NCBI RefSeq assembly: GCF_047496725.1
Contig: NC_132972.1
Span: 11,361,001-11,425,000, forward strand
Length of the DNA: 64,000 bases
Direction: 5' to 3'
Source of the DNA: Anoplolepis gracilipes
Taxonomy: Eukaryota; Arthropoda; Insecta; Hymenoptera; Formicidae
Part shown: in pieces, positions 48,536-60,399 of the stretch
How positions within the stretch are numbered: position 1 is the stretch's first letter
How the letters are laid out: each line of letters opens with the position of its first letter
Program-made: the position numbers and the translations under genes
The notes under the pieces: model-generated
Seen by the model: the letters and a program-made list of their open reading frames with translations, nothing else
What the model was told of the DNA's origin: nothing
Databases searched by the model: none

Positions 48536-48624
48536 TTTACAGGCATGTAAAATTTTCTGGTATGGCTCTCGAGAAAACCGGGAAATTTAAAAGAAGCTAT
48601 GCTTGACGTGTCACATTTTATATT
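48536..48624 (-). CDS. weak candidate exon
   Basis: A strong minus-strand donor (GTAAA then GTGAGT) ends a frame reading CDTSSIASFKFPGFLESHTR then KFYMPV. No clear acceptor marks the other side, so the 5' edge is only the extent of the frame. The gene is unknown. Confidence 0.2.
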
Positions 48625-50113
48625 TTTTATGCATATTTCGTAACATGATGAAAATTCTGTGAAAAGTTTTTTCAATCTACACAGAAATTCCCAGCAAGCG
48701 CATTGTTATAAAAGATATTCTGCAATATCTTAATTTTAAATTTATATCGTCGGCAAAATATATTTTATTTATTTACACGGTGTAAAAATTGTATTGCTTC
48801 AAAAAAAACTATTAATGATGCCATCTCATTCTTATGCTTGTTGTTATTATGTATGCACATAATGTTTTTTTACGCTCATTTTTATTATGTACATAATGTT
48901 TCATTAGAAAAGAGATCAATAAGAGCGTAATGTAAAAAAATACGCCTTAATTGTCTTAATCAATTGAAAAAAAAATTAAAATACATATTACAGTAATATT
49001 AAATACAGTATATTATTTATATTTTTTTTTTATAATATATATTATATTTTAACTTAAAAATTTATATTGTTCTGCATAGTTTCTTAATAATCCTATTATT
49101 ATATCTAATTATTAGAAATTTTATAAATCTCTCTATAACTTTTAAATCCTTGGTATCTTTTACATAATATCTTCAGTATTTTAATTTTTTAAAACGCATA
49201 ACATTTATTTTTTAATTTAATTAATAATTTTTCTAACAAATATCCTATAAAACAATATTTTGAAATAACTGTATAATTATAGTAACTGACAATAATTACA
49301 TTAACTAACCATGTGCTTGTAACATGCTTTTCTGTTATTTCTTTGCTTAAAAATTTAAAATTACAAACATTTATTATCTGATTATAACAAATTATTTTAT
49401 ATTTATATTAATTTCTATAATATTTCAATTCATTAATTAATGTTAATTTATAATAAAAATGTGTACTTATTCTCTCTTTCATATTACATTTTTAGAATAA
49501 TAACAGAATTCATCAATTTTTCCAATAAGAAACTATTCTCTGTTAATGACACTCGACCTTGCTACTATAAAATCTAATCACATATCAAACTATACTTATC
49601 CCGTGCGGAATCCACATGATCCACGCAATGTCCTTGTCTCTGCTCTAATTAATCACCGATGTTCAAGATACGAATGATATTGATCGACGATGAATGTAAT
49701 ATTTTTCTAGAGTAACGTGAAAAGAAACAAATCGTGCTAAACAATTCAAGAATCTGTCTGTAAAATCGATCAGAAGAAAACTCGAACGCAATTCCATCAG
49801 ACATGAGCAATAACGTCCGTCCTGAAATCATCGTTCAAGGTTCAATCGGTTAAAAATCAATTTATCTAAATAAGTAACATCATGAAATATACTCGATCCA
49901 TTTTATACTAATGAATCAAATGGATATCTTACATATTTTTATATATATTTATATTATTTTTTTGCGTGTATTTATTCCAACTGTATGTATTTTTATGCTC
50001 TTACTTAAAATATTAATTGTATTAAAATTATTTTTATTTGATATTACATTACTTATTATTTTAATGTAGAGTTTATTTTATTTTATTTGTCCAAAACAAT
50101 TTTATAACCTCTT

Positions 50114-50188
<75 letters not shown>

Positions 50189-50699
50189 ATAAAATCTTAT
50201 TAAACGATATTAAAAGTACTATTAAAATGTCAATTATATATGATATATATTCGAATATGAATAATGAAAAACCAAAAAAAAAGAAAAACAATGAAATTTT
50301 ATATAACTCTTCATTAATTTTATCTCTACATAAAAAAATTTTTTCAACGTAAAATGTCAAAAGTAATATATAAGCAACGTAATCTTTTCCAAAAAATAAT
50401 AATAATTAATTTCAATTTTAATCTGTGACATTGTGTGACATTTCAAATCTATTAAATACACACACTTTTTGATTCAGTCTCCGATGATATATCCAGGTTT
50501 AATAGTTCAACCACATATCATAAACCATTCCAGAAACTGCATCGTAAAAATCCGCAAGATATCGCAGCACGTATATAAAAAAAAAAAACACGGAATACAC
50601 CATGAAATCTATATCGGATATAACTTTTTCTCGCGTTTATTTCCGTATCACGTTTACATGAAAGCGTCGGAAATCCTTTTACGACGGAAATTGTCGCTG
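48625..50699. other. AT-rich non-coding stretch
   Basis: This holds a compound CT/TA microsatellite at 50116-50181. A 60-codon ATG frame lies on the minus strand at 49649-49831 (MISGRTLLLMSDGIAFEFSS and onward) in a slightly GC-richer patch. It might be a short gene or exon, but nothing else supports it. Confidence 0.4.
50116..50181. repeat. compound CT and TA microsatellite
   Basis: About 17 CT units directly joined to about 16 TA units. Confidence 0.9.
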
Positions 50700-50960
50700 T
50701 AACGCAAATCACAACACGTGAAATTCATCTCGTCAATCAATCTTTAGACTCTCGCCACGCGAAATTTCGCTCGATCAGTGAAAGCTATACGTCGCACGTG
50801 TTTTGCCACGTACGAAACACGCGGCCGACGCTTATCCGACGGAGTCTCGCGCTTAAATGACGATGTGCCGCTATGACGTCGTGATCGCGACGACGCTGCC
50901 TAACGTCGCTCACCCCTCGCCATGCCACCCCTGTCGGTCGTGCACATTGCTTATCCAAGA
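50700..50960. promoter_or_regulatory. CpG-rich regulatory patch
   Basis: An isolated island rich in CpG in AT-rich surroundings. It carries two perfect CACGTG E-boxes (about 50716 and 50797), a further CACGTA, a TGACGTCG half-CRE and CGATCGCGACGACG. No coding frame fits it and no strong donor marks its edge. It is probably a promoter or enhancer; orientation is unknown. Confidence 0.4.
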
Positions 50961-51257
50961 ATAACGAAACATGAACGAAAACAAGCCCGCGATGTTTTAC
51001 CTGATGAAAACAAACTCATTATGATTGTCTTTGTAGTCTTTTACCTCGCCTATTCTAGCTATTTTAATCTAACATATTTTGAAAACTTATCATAACATAA
51101 TACATATTTTCACTTTATCATCAAAACATGGCGTGCTTTGTAATTTCTTTTTGCAATCATAATATACTCGTAATCATAATATTCTCATTAGCAGCTAATT
51201 GGTATTTAAATTAGATGTATGTATATTGCTTCATACACTCCCTGAAGTTATATATAT

Positions 51258-51311
<54 letters not shown>

Positions 51312-52334
51312 GTGTTTTTTACTTTCGTTTACCTAGAAAATTTATAGCTAAGCCTCACCTTTGATCATAATTATGTCGTTGTTCATGTGACGTTTATATT
51401 ATCTTTCTTTCTATGTTTCCTTTCGGATCAGCTTTCTCTATGTCTCATTGACAATATGTAAACAATAATAATAACGTAAAAACAGAAAAGAAAAAAATCA
51501 TGAAACCTAAATCTAAATCATAGTAATACGTAGTAATTAAGTAATGTAATATAATAGAAAACAATTAAATAAATTTAACAAAAGTTTAACGTTATAAAAT
51601 AACTGTAACATATTTTTTAATCTCTTCTTAATCTTTGTAATTAGAAAAACAGTGACAGAATATTTTAGAGAACATTCACTAATATATTCCGTTTATGTAA
51701 TAATTAAGACTATATATTAATTTTTAAATAATCATATATTTAAGAATATATTAATGTAGGCACATGTACGTTTAAGGTTTTGAATAAACTACATGGAATA
51801 TAATTAGAAAAATGCTGCTTTGTTCAATTTTTTCACTAATTAATAAAACTATTTTTTATCAAAAAAACTTCAATACTAGATATCTATACTATTTTTTAAA
51901 ATATTGCGCACAATTTCTCTTATAGTAAAGTTTTAAAATTTTTAAAAAATAAGTAACACAAAGATATTTTGTTTTGCATTATTTTTATGAAAATTGCAAA
52001 AGATTGCAAAAAAAAAATTATGAAAAGAATAATACATTAATATTGTTATTTAATATAATATTATAATATTTTAATATATTATTAAATATTTTATTGTAAT
52101 AATTTTTATTTTTTGCTTTTTTATTATTGCTGTGTTAACTACAATATATCGCAAAATCTATTAGTAAAGAACTAGACTAAAAATAAGGAATATATATATA
52201 TTTTATAAAGAAGAAGTTTAGAATGTGTATATTTATACCTATGCAAGAGATAGCTACAAAAGTTAAGTTGCGGTTGCGGGAGTTTTGATTCTTCGCACTA
52301 ACAATGATATAACTCAGTCCTGTCACTTTTCCAG
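50961..52334. other. AT-rich non-coding stretch
   Basis: A TA microsatellite lies at 51250-51305. The rest is plain AT-rich sequence leading to the acceptor at 52334. Confidence 0.5.
51250..51305. repeat. TA microsatellite
   Basis: About 27 TA units with one TAGA interruption; the longest pure TA run in the window. Confidence 0.9.
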
Positions 52335-52417
52335 AATGGCGTGCAAAGCCTCCTGAGACTACATCTCGAAACACAAACAGTGAATTATTGTACCCACAAG
52401 TTCTGATCAAAGTTTGA
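52335..52417 (+). CDS. candidate terminal exon of a plus-strand gene
   Basis: A good acceptor (AGTCCTGTCACTTTTCCAG) begins the exon. After two leading bases the frame reads WRAKPPETTSRNTNSELLYP then QVLIKV and TGA (52415-52417). An AATAAA follows 30 bases after the stop (52447-52452), which is what a terminal exon should look like. The minus strand over the same region is also open (52177-52560), but it lacks splice signals and is rich in residues expected from AT-rich DNA, so I take it as a shadow. The protein is not recognised. It might be the end of a gene starting in the islands at 7-8 or 28 kb; this is speculation. Confidence 0.4.
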
Positions 52418-52446
52418 AGGGCGTTTAAAAAATGGGGGATTCTCAT

Positions 52447-52452
52447 AATAAA
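52447..52452 (+). terminator. poly(A) signal AATAAA
   Basis: Canonical hexamer 30 bases downstream of the TGA of the candidate terminal exon at 52335-52417. Confidence 0.4.
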
Positions 52453-53812
52453 TTTGTAGAATATAAGATAAACTTTCGATCCTTTCGAGCATAATTCATT
52501 CTTACTCATTTTTCGCGGCAAAATATGAAATTTTAATGACCTTATTATACAATAACTCAAAAATTCGATTTACTTTAAATTTTTCTTTACTTATGTACCT
52601 ATCACAATAATCGTATAGGTATTATTGCAGAAAATTGTCTATTATTCTTGAGAAAAAGCAAGTTTCCATTAAAGGATATTGGAACAAGTATTGGTACAAG
52701 TTTATAGAAGAATAGCTCGTGCGAAAAGAAAAGGCGCACGAACTCCTTTTGAATTAGAACTTAAGTGTATAGGTATAGAAAGAAATTCTCCTTGTTCGCC
52801 ATCGTCTTTTTACGCAATTCTTTGGTACCATTAAATTTGTTTTGAAGAGCATTGCAAAACTAAATTCTTCTGTGCAATAATCCTTCAAAGCTTTCATACG
52901 ATATATGATATAAAGCATTGTACTTGTACTTGTAAAAGAGTTAATTTTTACATTTATTTGTTAAATAATTATAAAAATATTTTTTGGAATATAATAAATA
53001 AAGTAATATTTCTTTTTAATCTGTCGGAATTTAATTTTTTTACTATTTGGTCAAGATCTTTTATATATTTATTAAAAATATTTAAATATTACAATGTAAT
53101 TTAATAATATAAATAGTTATGAGATTAATTAGAAAATAGCAATCATATTTTAATTATATAAAATATAAATATGTTGATAAATTATCAATAAAAATATCTA
53201 AAATCAATAAAATTTTAATAATTATCAAGATATTGTACAACAGATAGTGTACGTTAGACTTCATTAATATCTTTGCACTTCAGGTATTTATTCTGATTTA
53301 TTTTTATAAACATAATGTTAAATAATAAAATAACTTGTTCAATCAATATAAATATCAATTAATATAAATTATTTAATCAACAATCATAATGCACGGATAT
53401 CCAAATATAATGTATGTACCTGATCAAAAACATTTAATGATTTTAAATGCTAAGCACAGTTTAAATGTTAAATACAATCTAAGTGTTAAGACATTAATGT
53501 ATTTTAATGCAATTACAATAATCGTATCGATTTTAAATAAAAAAAAAAAAATCAAATTATCTCTGATTCTTCCTCTCTTTTTCTCCGAAATATATATTGA
53601 CATCTGATGTTGCTCTATATAATTCACGTCATATCTTTTTTTAATGTCGCATTTCATAAAAACAATGCCATGTCACACAAAATGTCTTGACTTCATGACA
53701 TCTAATATCAAGCTATCAATCTTCTCCAATATTTATTTCAATATCTTTTCCAATATTTCTTATATATAACAAGCATATTTTTATATAATTAAGAAATACA
53801 TTATTAATATAT

Positions 53813-53851
<39 letters not shown>

Positions 53852-54354
53852 AAAAGAATCTCTCTATTAGTTTATACCATAAACAAATAACTAATTTTTA
53901 ATTATTAAATTTATTAATATTAATTTATATTAAACATGCATATTACGTTTTTTATTAGATGTAAGCTTCTTTATAACATGATTGAGTTCATAAAATACAA
54001 ATAAAGCAGTTATTTTATATAATATAAATAACATGAAGTAATATAAATAAAAAAAAGTTTATGGAAAAGATTCTTAATTTTGTAATTACATTAAAAACAA
54101 AAAATTTTAAATAAACAAAAAATATTGTTAGAATCTATAGAAAGCAATTGAATTATAATTTTGAAAAATAATTTACGTTGTTTTTTTTACAATTAATTGA
54201 AATATTTTGTACAAACAGAAATATATCCGTATAAAATATATTCGTAATCAATATGATAAATATTAAAAAAGAGAGAATATAACAAGAAAATATTATGCAA
54301 GCTACAATTACAACAACGTTATATTTCGTTTAAATAGAAAATAACAAACATCAC
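52453..54354. other. AT-rich intergenic-like stretch
   Basis: A GA microsatellite at 53815-53844. A short GC-richer patch at 52690-52830 contains the small stem GTGCG...CGCAC. Frames at 53389-53657 are AT-driven and unsupported. Confidence 0.45.
53815..53844. repeat. GA microsatellite
   Basis: About 14 GA units, then GAAAGAGAAAAAAG. Confidence 0.9.
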
Positions 54355-54643
54355 ATCCCGGTAAAAAATTTCTCATATATAATTATATATAACAATATAA
54401 AAGTATATAGAAATATATAAAATTCTGTATAAGTTATGTATAGTTATGTATAGTATGCATAATTTTGTATTATCGTTGACTGAGATTTAGCCAACATTAA
54501 TATAAAATTATATATAATTATACAACAAGTCATATATTATTATATATAATTATACATAACTTATATAAAATTTTATATATTTCTATATAATTATATGGTC
54601 ATATATGATATATGATTATACATAACAAATTTTTTACCGGGAT
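54355..54643. mobile_element. 289-bp AT-rich MITE with CCCGGTAAAAAATTT ends
   Basis: The left end ATCCCGGTAAAAAATTT is the exact reverse complement of the right end AAATTTTTTACCGGGAT. The interior is almost entirely AT and largely self-complementary (TATAAGTTATGTATAGTTAT against CATAACTTATATA). It lies just downstream of the minus-strand terminal exon at 54675. Confidence 0.75.
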
Positions 54644-54674
54644 ATATTTGCCGCGTAGTAATGAAATTTGTTAT

Positions 54675-54881
54675 TTATTTCGCTGCTTGCAAAGGTTGTG
54701 TCAAATCCATCTTGAACAGTTTCTGATCATAGGTCACGTCTAAAAGAGGAATGTCGCGCCGTGAATACAGTTTAATCGAATTCGCAAAATAAAGAACCTT
54801 GTCGTGCCAGCAATCAGGTCGCTCTAATACAAGGTTTCTGACTTCTTTTCTATGAAAATTTAAAAGTAGTTTCTTTGACAA
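54675..54881 (-). CDS. probable terminal exon of a minus-strand gene
   Basis: The minus-strand frame in a GC-richer patch reads KEVRNLVLERPDCWHDKVLY then FANSIKLYSRRDIPLLDVTY then DQKLFKMDLTQPLQAAK and TAA. Codon choice is varied and the peptide is well mixed (Trp, Cys, His, charged residues), unlike the AT-driven frames elsewhere. A possible acceptor, CTTTTAAATTTTCATAG, lies at about 54837, just before KEVRN. Upstream of that the frame stays open but is less convincing. The stop codon overlaps an AATAAA (54674-54679), so the transcript would end within the following 10-30 bases, next to the MITE. I do not recognise the family. The preceding exon was not found with confidence. Confidence 0.5.
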   Translation of the reverse strand: MSKKLLLNFHRKEVRNLVLERPDCWHDKVLYFANSIKLYSRRDIPLLDVTYDQKLFKMDLTQPLQAAK

Positions 54882-56927
54882 AATCGATCTATTACTAATG
54901 AAAGGTTTGGAGAATTATTAATTATAAAGAAAAATACAAGATTCAGAAAATTAAAGATCTTCAAAATTTTACAAGCTTATATAATTAGGAAAAATATTGT
55001 TTCTCTACATATTCGAATAGAAGTACATTATAATATAATATTTACATTTTAATTATTTAATTGCAAATATTTAATGTAAAAAATTAGAAAGTTGCAATCC
55101 CGCTCAAAATTCTGCTAGAAAATTTACAATCAGCAAAAACTATATCATTAAAAATAAATCATTAAAATTTAATGTAAAATAAAATAAATTCAATATCTTT
55201 AATCTAAAAATATTCTTATCTGACGAGATATTTCAAATTTATTTCAAGATTATTATTAAAATGACAAATAACACATATACACAACAAATTTTATATAACC
55301 AGAATATTAATAAAATGAAAAAAATTTCATCAAAATAATTACATCACACAACAATATCTATCTGTCTTGAAATGTCATACAAGTGACGATTTGAAATTCT
55401 GCACTTCTATATGATTATGTAATACTTATTGTCAGTAGTACATAGCATTATATATTAGCTAAGGGAGGAAGTTGAAACTCATATCGTCTACGTATATGGC
55501 TTAATTTTGTAGATGCAAATTGCTACAGGGACTATACGTAAACATCTCAAGTACGCAATCAACTCAAGCATATGCTCGAAATAGCCGAAATACAATTTCA
55601 ATTGAACGCTCTTCATCCACGCAACTTACAAACAGATAAATGATTGAGAATACTACAAAGAATCTTTCCTTCAAAATTATGATAACAATAATCATAATTA
55701 CGCATTGCTATCGTATACATGGTGCAACTATTAAATAACCGGATAATGATTTTTTTTAATTTTTTTAATTTTTTGTGTGAATGCCAACTATTAATGAATG
55801 ACACTGTTTTAAATATAAGTCAGATTTATCTATTTAAAAAGTTTCATTATCATCGGACGTCATTAAATATATCGATTGAAGGAGTCAATAAAAATTCACT
55901 GGAAAAGCATAATAAAGCAAAGAATGAGCGATCAAGTACTATGTAAAACTTGGAAAAAACGTAAGATAAATAAACGAAATGTTGAAATTAGTTTTTTAGA
56001 AATTTTAATTGCCTATTATGAACCTAAGTTTTTGAGTGATTTAGAGATGATTGAAAAAATGTGGAAGACAACAAGCAATCGAGACGTCCAAAAAAAAGCT
56101 TCAACATGAGACGATCAAGAAATTATTCTCTTAGAACATTCATAGTGTTTGACCACCATATTCGTCTAATTTGACATCCTGTCTCTGTTTACAAAAATCT
56201 GTTTTGAGAATTCTAACTAAAGAAATTCTACTACGATAGTATTCCGACAATCCAAATAATTCTAGCGAGAGTGCTTGAAACGATTTTGAAAGAGGGCTCC
56301 AGAAATCAATCCACTCATTGTCAATTTACTGTGCTATATCGATACCGAAATAATATATTTTGAATAAAATGAATTAATTCATTACAATTATGATTTGATT
56401 TTATATAACTACATTGAGGTATTTAATAGCCGCACTTCGTATCTTATTTGTCTTAGTTATTTTGTGAACAAAATTAAATAAATTGTTTGAGATAATTAAC
56501 ACTTTATAATTATGTTATCATATTATGATTTTAAAAAATCGCTAATTGATAAACAAAATAAAAAACAAAATAATGTAAAACATGTATACTTAATTACAAT
56601 ATATAATTTTATATGTAATTTGAATGACATAATCTGAAAGTTTCATTTTTATTAAGGATATTTATTGCATTAAACTATGAATTAAATGATTATAAATTTT
56701 TATAATACATATATGATTTTTAAAATACATATATGATTTATGCTATAATTTTTGGTAGTTTATACAACTATCATAATTTTATTTTAAAAAAGAATATCTC
56801 TCTCATAATTGCTCATAAGTATCAAAAATTGCTCATATCACATACATGAAAAATATATGTTAAAAGAAGTAAAATTCTGTTTTTTCTAATAAATTATAAA
56901 TTATACGAAAGTATATGTATATATGTA
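54882..56927. other. AT-rich sequence with ambiguous open frames
   Basis: At 55440-55640 GC is slightly raised, and a minus-strand donor (CTGTTT then GTAAGT) is present at about 55633. At 56147-56330 frames are open on both strands and both look protein-like (see findings). A plus frame at 55876-56109 is Lys-rich because the DNA is A-rich. No exon could be bounded. Confidence 0.35.
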
Positions 56928-57844
56928 GGGAAACGTGGGGTAGAACGGCACCGCGGGGTACAATGGTGCAGAGTCGATATCTTTTTACAGAGATGCTACC
57001 ATGTCATGAAAAATGTTGCAATTATTGCTATTAGGTGTCTCTTTCTGCGTGCTGTTATCAGTGGTCGCAATATTTTTAGTTAAAAATTGTTATAAATTAT
57101 TTAATGCACTTGCTGTGCTCTCGACGACTGAGTTGTAATTCTTCGATATATTTACATAAAATAAACAATGATAAAATTCTATTTTTTATTACCATAAATA
57201 AATTTATGTTTTAAAATGATCTTTTCTTATTAATTTCATACTGTGTCTATGTAAATATTGATTAATTATAATTTTTTATATGATCAAAAGTAAATCAATA
57301 CGTTTTGAGGCTTAATGAAATATTAGCCCACAAAATGTTGTACTTTTTATTTTTATACTAGAGAAAGAAAGAGAGTATACATAGATGCTGTCTTTCAAAA
57401 TTAATACCAAAAATTATTACATTAAAGGATATTTTTCCATGTTTTAAAGAGAAAAACATTTATTATAACGAGAGAATTGTTTTTATTTATTAATTTATAG
57501 TTATCATTTAAAAATAAAAATCTATATTCTTATGTTCTATATATCATATTATAATATACAACTTTTAAGAAGTTTTAGACATCAATGTTAATGAAATAAA
57601 TAAGTTTTGGAAGGTAGTCCATTATCCATTATACCCCGCATGAAAAGCATATCACGAAAATCTAGGCTTTTACTAAATCAATAATCTCGTCTATTTAAAC
57701 TATTATTTTATAATAAACTTGTGTTTTTTCTTATAGTAGATATTCCAAAGAATATTTTTAGTAAAAAAAAAGATCGATTTATTTTTTTTCATATGTTGAA
57801 AACTTGCTCAATGCTTACGTTGGCCGTTCTACCCCACGTTCCCC
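56928..57844. mobile_element. 917-bp non-autonomous DNA transposon flanked by TA
   Basis: The left terminal repeat GGGAAACGTGGGGTAGAACG (then GC) and the right one, reversed, GGGGAACGTGGGGTAGAACG (then GC) differ at one base in 22. TA is present on both outer sides (56926-56927 and 57845-57846). Subterminal repeats of the GGGGTAYAATGG type are visible (GCGGGGTACAATGGTG at 56953, and a CATTATACCCCGC inversion at about 57626). The interior is AT-rich with no transposase frame. The ends and TA flanks fit an internally deleted Tc1/mariner- or PIF/Harbinger-type element. Confidence 0.75.
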
Positions 57845-58616
57845 TATATACAAAATATATGTTATTACATGATTATCTAACGTCCAAGCATTATTAAGTC
57901 GGTAGTATATCACAAAGTCAAGAGTGGATTATTTAACTTCATAAGAAATACGCCTGTTACGGAAACTTGAAACTCTCTGAAATTAACTCTAAAATCCTCG
58001 TGCTTTCTAGTTGAATCAATTTAAATTACATTTAAATTTTAAGGATGATGTAACGTCGTCCTTAAGAAATTGTGATAAATATTGAAGTAAGGTAAAAGAG
58101 CAAACCTTCATTCTTCAAGAATGCTTTCTTATCATTTATAACAATTTAGCAATTCTTCTGCTATTATCTCCTTAATCTGTAATAAATTTATAAAGTGTAA
58201 GTAAACTATAGAATGTCCTTCTAACTATATACTTAATCAATAAATTTTTATGGTATTACTAAAACGATATTTCTAAATTATAATATTTCTAAAAATTATA
58301 AATATTTATAAATATTTATAAATTTAAAAAGAATTAAATGGCACAATAAAGATAATTCAATTAAAAATGTTTAACAAAACCTGTTTAAAAGAAAATATAA
58401 AATAAGAACAGTAGCAAAAATTAATATTAATAATTTCGACACATTAAAAACATAATCCTCAAATCTTTTATGCCATTCAGTATATTAAGTTAATAATAAA
58501 ATTTCTGATAATTTTATGTAAGTCCATTTCGTTATAATAATATAATGGCAAAAAATCGTTTTATGCTTAAAAAAGTTATTTAAAAAAATCTTTATTTATT
58601 ATTTACTTATTTATCA

Positions 58617-58665
<49 letters not shown>

Positions 58666-58697
58666 TACATATACACATATATACATATATACATATA
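57845..58697. other. AT-rich spacer
   Basis: No coding signal. A TA microsatellite at 58619-58660 grades into TACATA units up to 58697, where the next element begins. Confidence 0.5.
58619..58660. repeat. TA microsatellite
   Basis: About 20 TA units, continuing into TACATA repeats. Confidence 0.9.
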
Positions 58698-59264
58698 CAG
58701 GGTGTCTCATAACTAATGAGCCAACGCTCGTGAGTGAGTAGAGTACAGTGAACTGAACAAAAAAGTATTAAGTCATTTTGCGATTTTCGCAATAATTATT
58801 AAAATATTAATTAAAAACGCTTAGCAAGCAATATTATACATATCTACAAGATGTCCGGTAATAATCGCCTCATAGCTCAAGGGCAGATAGAGCGCAAGTC
58901 AAACTGAACATAAAAGTCCTGTATCATTTTGTGATTAGCGTAATAATTATTGAATTATTAATTGAAAACGCTTAGAGTATGCTGAGCGCTATATGCGGCC
59001 CACGCTTATACGTTAAGCATTTTTAATTAATATTTTAATAATTATTGTGAAAATCGGAAAATGATACAGGACTTTTATGTTAAAGTTTTACCTGCTTTAT
59101 CAGCCCTAGAGAGGTGGGGCGATTATTACCGGACATCTTGTACATATGTATAATATTGTTCGCTAAGTGTTTTTAATTAATATTTTAATAATTATTGCGA
59201 AAATTGCAAAATGACCTAAACTTTTTTGTTCAGTTCACTGTACTCTATCCGTTCACGAGCGTTG
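58698..59264. mobile_element. nested fold-back element with CAGGGTGTC end
   Basis: The outer arms pair CAACGCTCGTGAGTGAGTAG then AGTACAGTGAACTGAAC with its complement at 59229-59264. The arms continue through TTTTGCGATTTTCGCAATAA, TTATTAAAATATTAATTAAA and ACGCTTAGC. Within them an inner palindrome (58846-59141) has ends ACAAGATGTCCGGTAATAAT then CGCC. Its arms repeat a diverged version of the outer arm (CTGAACATAAAAGTCCTGTA, ATCATTTTGTGATT, AATTATTGAATTATTAATTG, AAAACGCTTAG). The right outer end lacks the terminal 27 bases (CAGGGTGTC... is present only at the left). There is no coding capacity. Confidence 0.75.
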
Positions 59265-60087
59265 AATTTTTTCATATTTATTATAAATACTCTCTCTATG
59301 TTATATATATATATAAAAATTAATAGTAAAAAATATATAAAGTTTAGTTTCTGCAGTTATAGAAACAAAAAAAATTTAATTGCAAAAGTTTTTGCAAAAT
59401 TAATACAATCAAAAAATTTTATAAAAAAATTATTTATAACGTTACCAATTAATTTATAGCATATTTTTACAATTATATTCTCTTTCTCTCAAAGATATGT
59501 CTTTATCATTTTCAATCATTTTTAGTGTAGATATGTTTCCTTTTACCATTAGTAGATAATTTATTAAGGCAGATATTAATCATATAAAAATGTGGTCAAA
59601 AATATTTAGTCATGGATACTTTTTTTTCAATCTATTAGTTAAGTAAGACTAGAAATAATAAAAAGATTTGACCGATCGTTGGTGACTAATTGTAAGTTTA
59701 CAATAATAATCTACATGAATTAAGATTTAGAAAAAAATTTTTTAGGTAAGTAAAATACAAACTTTTTATATTATAATAATCATTTTATCATCATAAAAAG
59801 TTGTATATATAGACTGTATTATTTAATGTAAAAATTGAATATAAAAAGAAAGTTACATATAACTGAACCCGAGACTCGACCGTGCCTGCCATCACAGCTA
59901 GATAATACTTACTATACTATAACTGCAGATACTCGATACTCAACCGGTAAAGTGAAAGTATCAAATATAATATTTTTAAAAAATATTAGAATAATATAAA
60001 GTATCAATATTCAACATCTTCTCATTAAAAATTAATTTTTCTAAAATCTTTTCATTAGAAAATATTATAAATATTGATATTTTGCAG
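59265..60087. other. AT-rich sequence
   Basis: A frame at 59226-59459 overlaps the element end and is AT-driven. At 59860-59960 a small GC-richer patch with CGAGACTCGACCGTG and GATACTCGATACTCAACC looks like decayed repeat sequence. No tRNA fold could be confirmed. Confidence 0.4.
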
Positions 60088-60399
60088 CATTCCTTCATGT
60101 TCCGCTTCCAGATCGACATACCCTTTGGCGCATGCCTTTTCAGAGGGACCAAGACGCCGGCGACGCCGCGCCAACGACGACGCCGTCTGATTTCGTCGAT
60201 AACATGCGCCGCGACGTTATATAAACGTCAAACGTCGACGCTTACATAATGCAAGACGTTCAAACGACGAAGACAACAGCGCGTAACATAACGTGTAAAC
60301 TGCCGGTCGTGTAAGTGAAATATTTACATGCTCATGTAATCAGGCTCTTACGCGCACAAACGGCTGCGCCCTGCCCTCTCTTAGAACGTTTATATCAAG
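60088..60399 (+). promoter_or_regulatory. CpG island with TATA box and two splice donors
   Basis: GC and CpG rise sharply at about 60090. TATATAAA is at 60218-60225, in the context CGACGTTATATAAACGTC. Downstream are two good plus-strand donors: GTCGT then GTAAGT at 60310/60311 and CAAG then GTAAGA at 60399/60400. The simplest reading is a plus-strand promoter with a start near 60250 and alternative ends of a first exon. A short ATG frame (60249, MQDVQTTKTTARNITCKLPV) reaches the first donor. An alternative reading also exists: an acceptor TATTTTGCAG at 60087 begins frames open in all three phases, one reading FLHVPLPDRHTLWRMPFQRD then QDAGDAAPTTTPSDFVDN to TAA at 60222. In GC-rich DNA this is weak evidence. 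Confidence 0.45.
60218..60225 (+). promoter_or_regulatory. TATA box
   Basis: TATATAAA inside a CpG-rich island, about 90 bases upstream of a consensus donor. Confidence 0.35.

Noticed and set aside
50073..50360. 95-codon minus-strand frame
   Set aside because: Consists of the TA and CT microsatellite (Tyr-Ile and Arg-Glu repeats) plus AT-driven residues.
52177..52560. 127-codon minus-strand frame
   Set aside because: No splice or start context; opposite to a plus-strand segment with an acceptor, stop and AATAAA.
59850..59960. tRNA-like GC-richer patch
   Set aside because: I could not pair an acceptor stem or find a canonical T-loop; more like decayed repeat.
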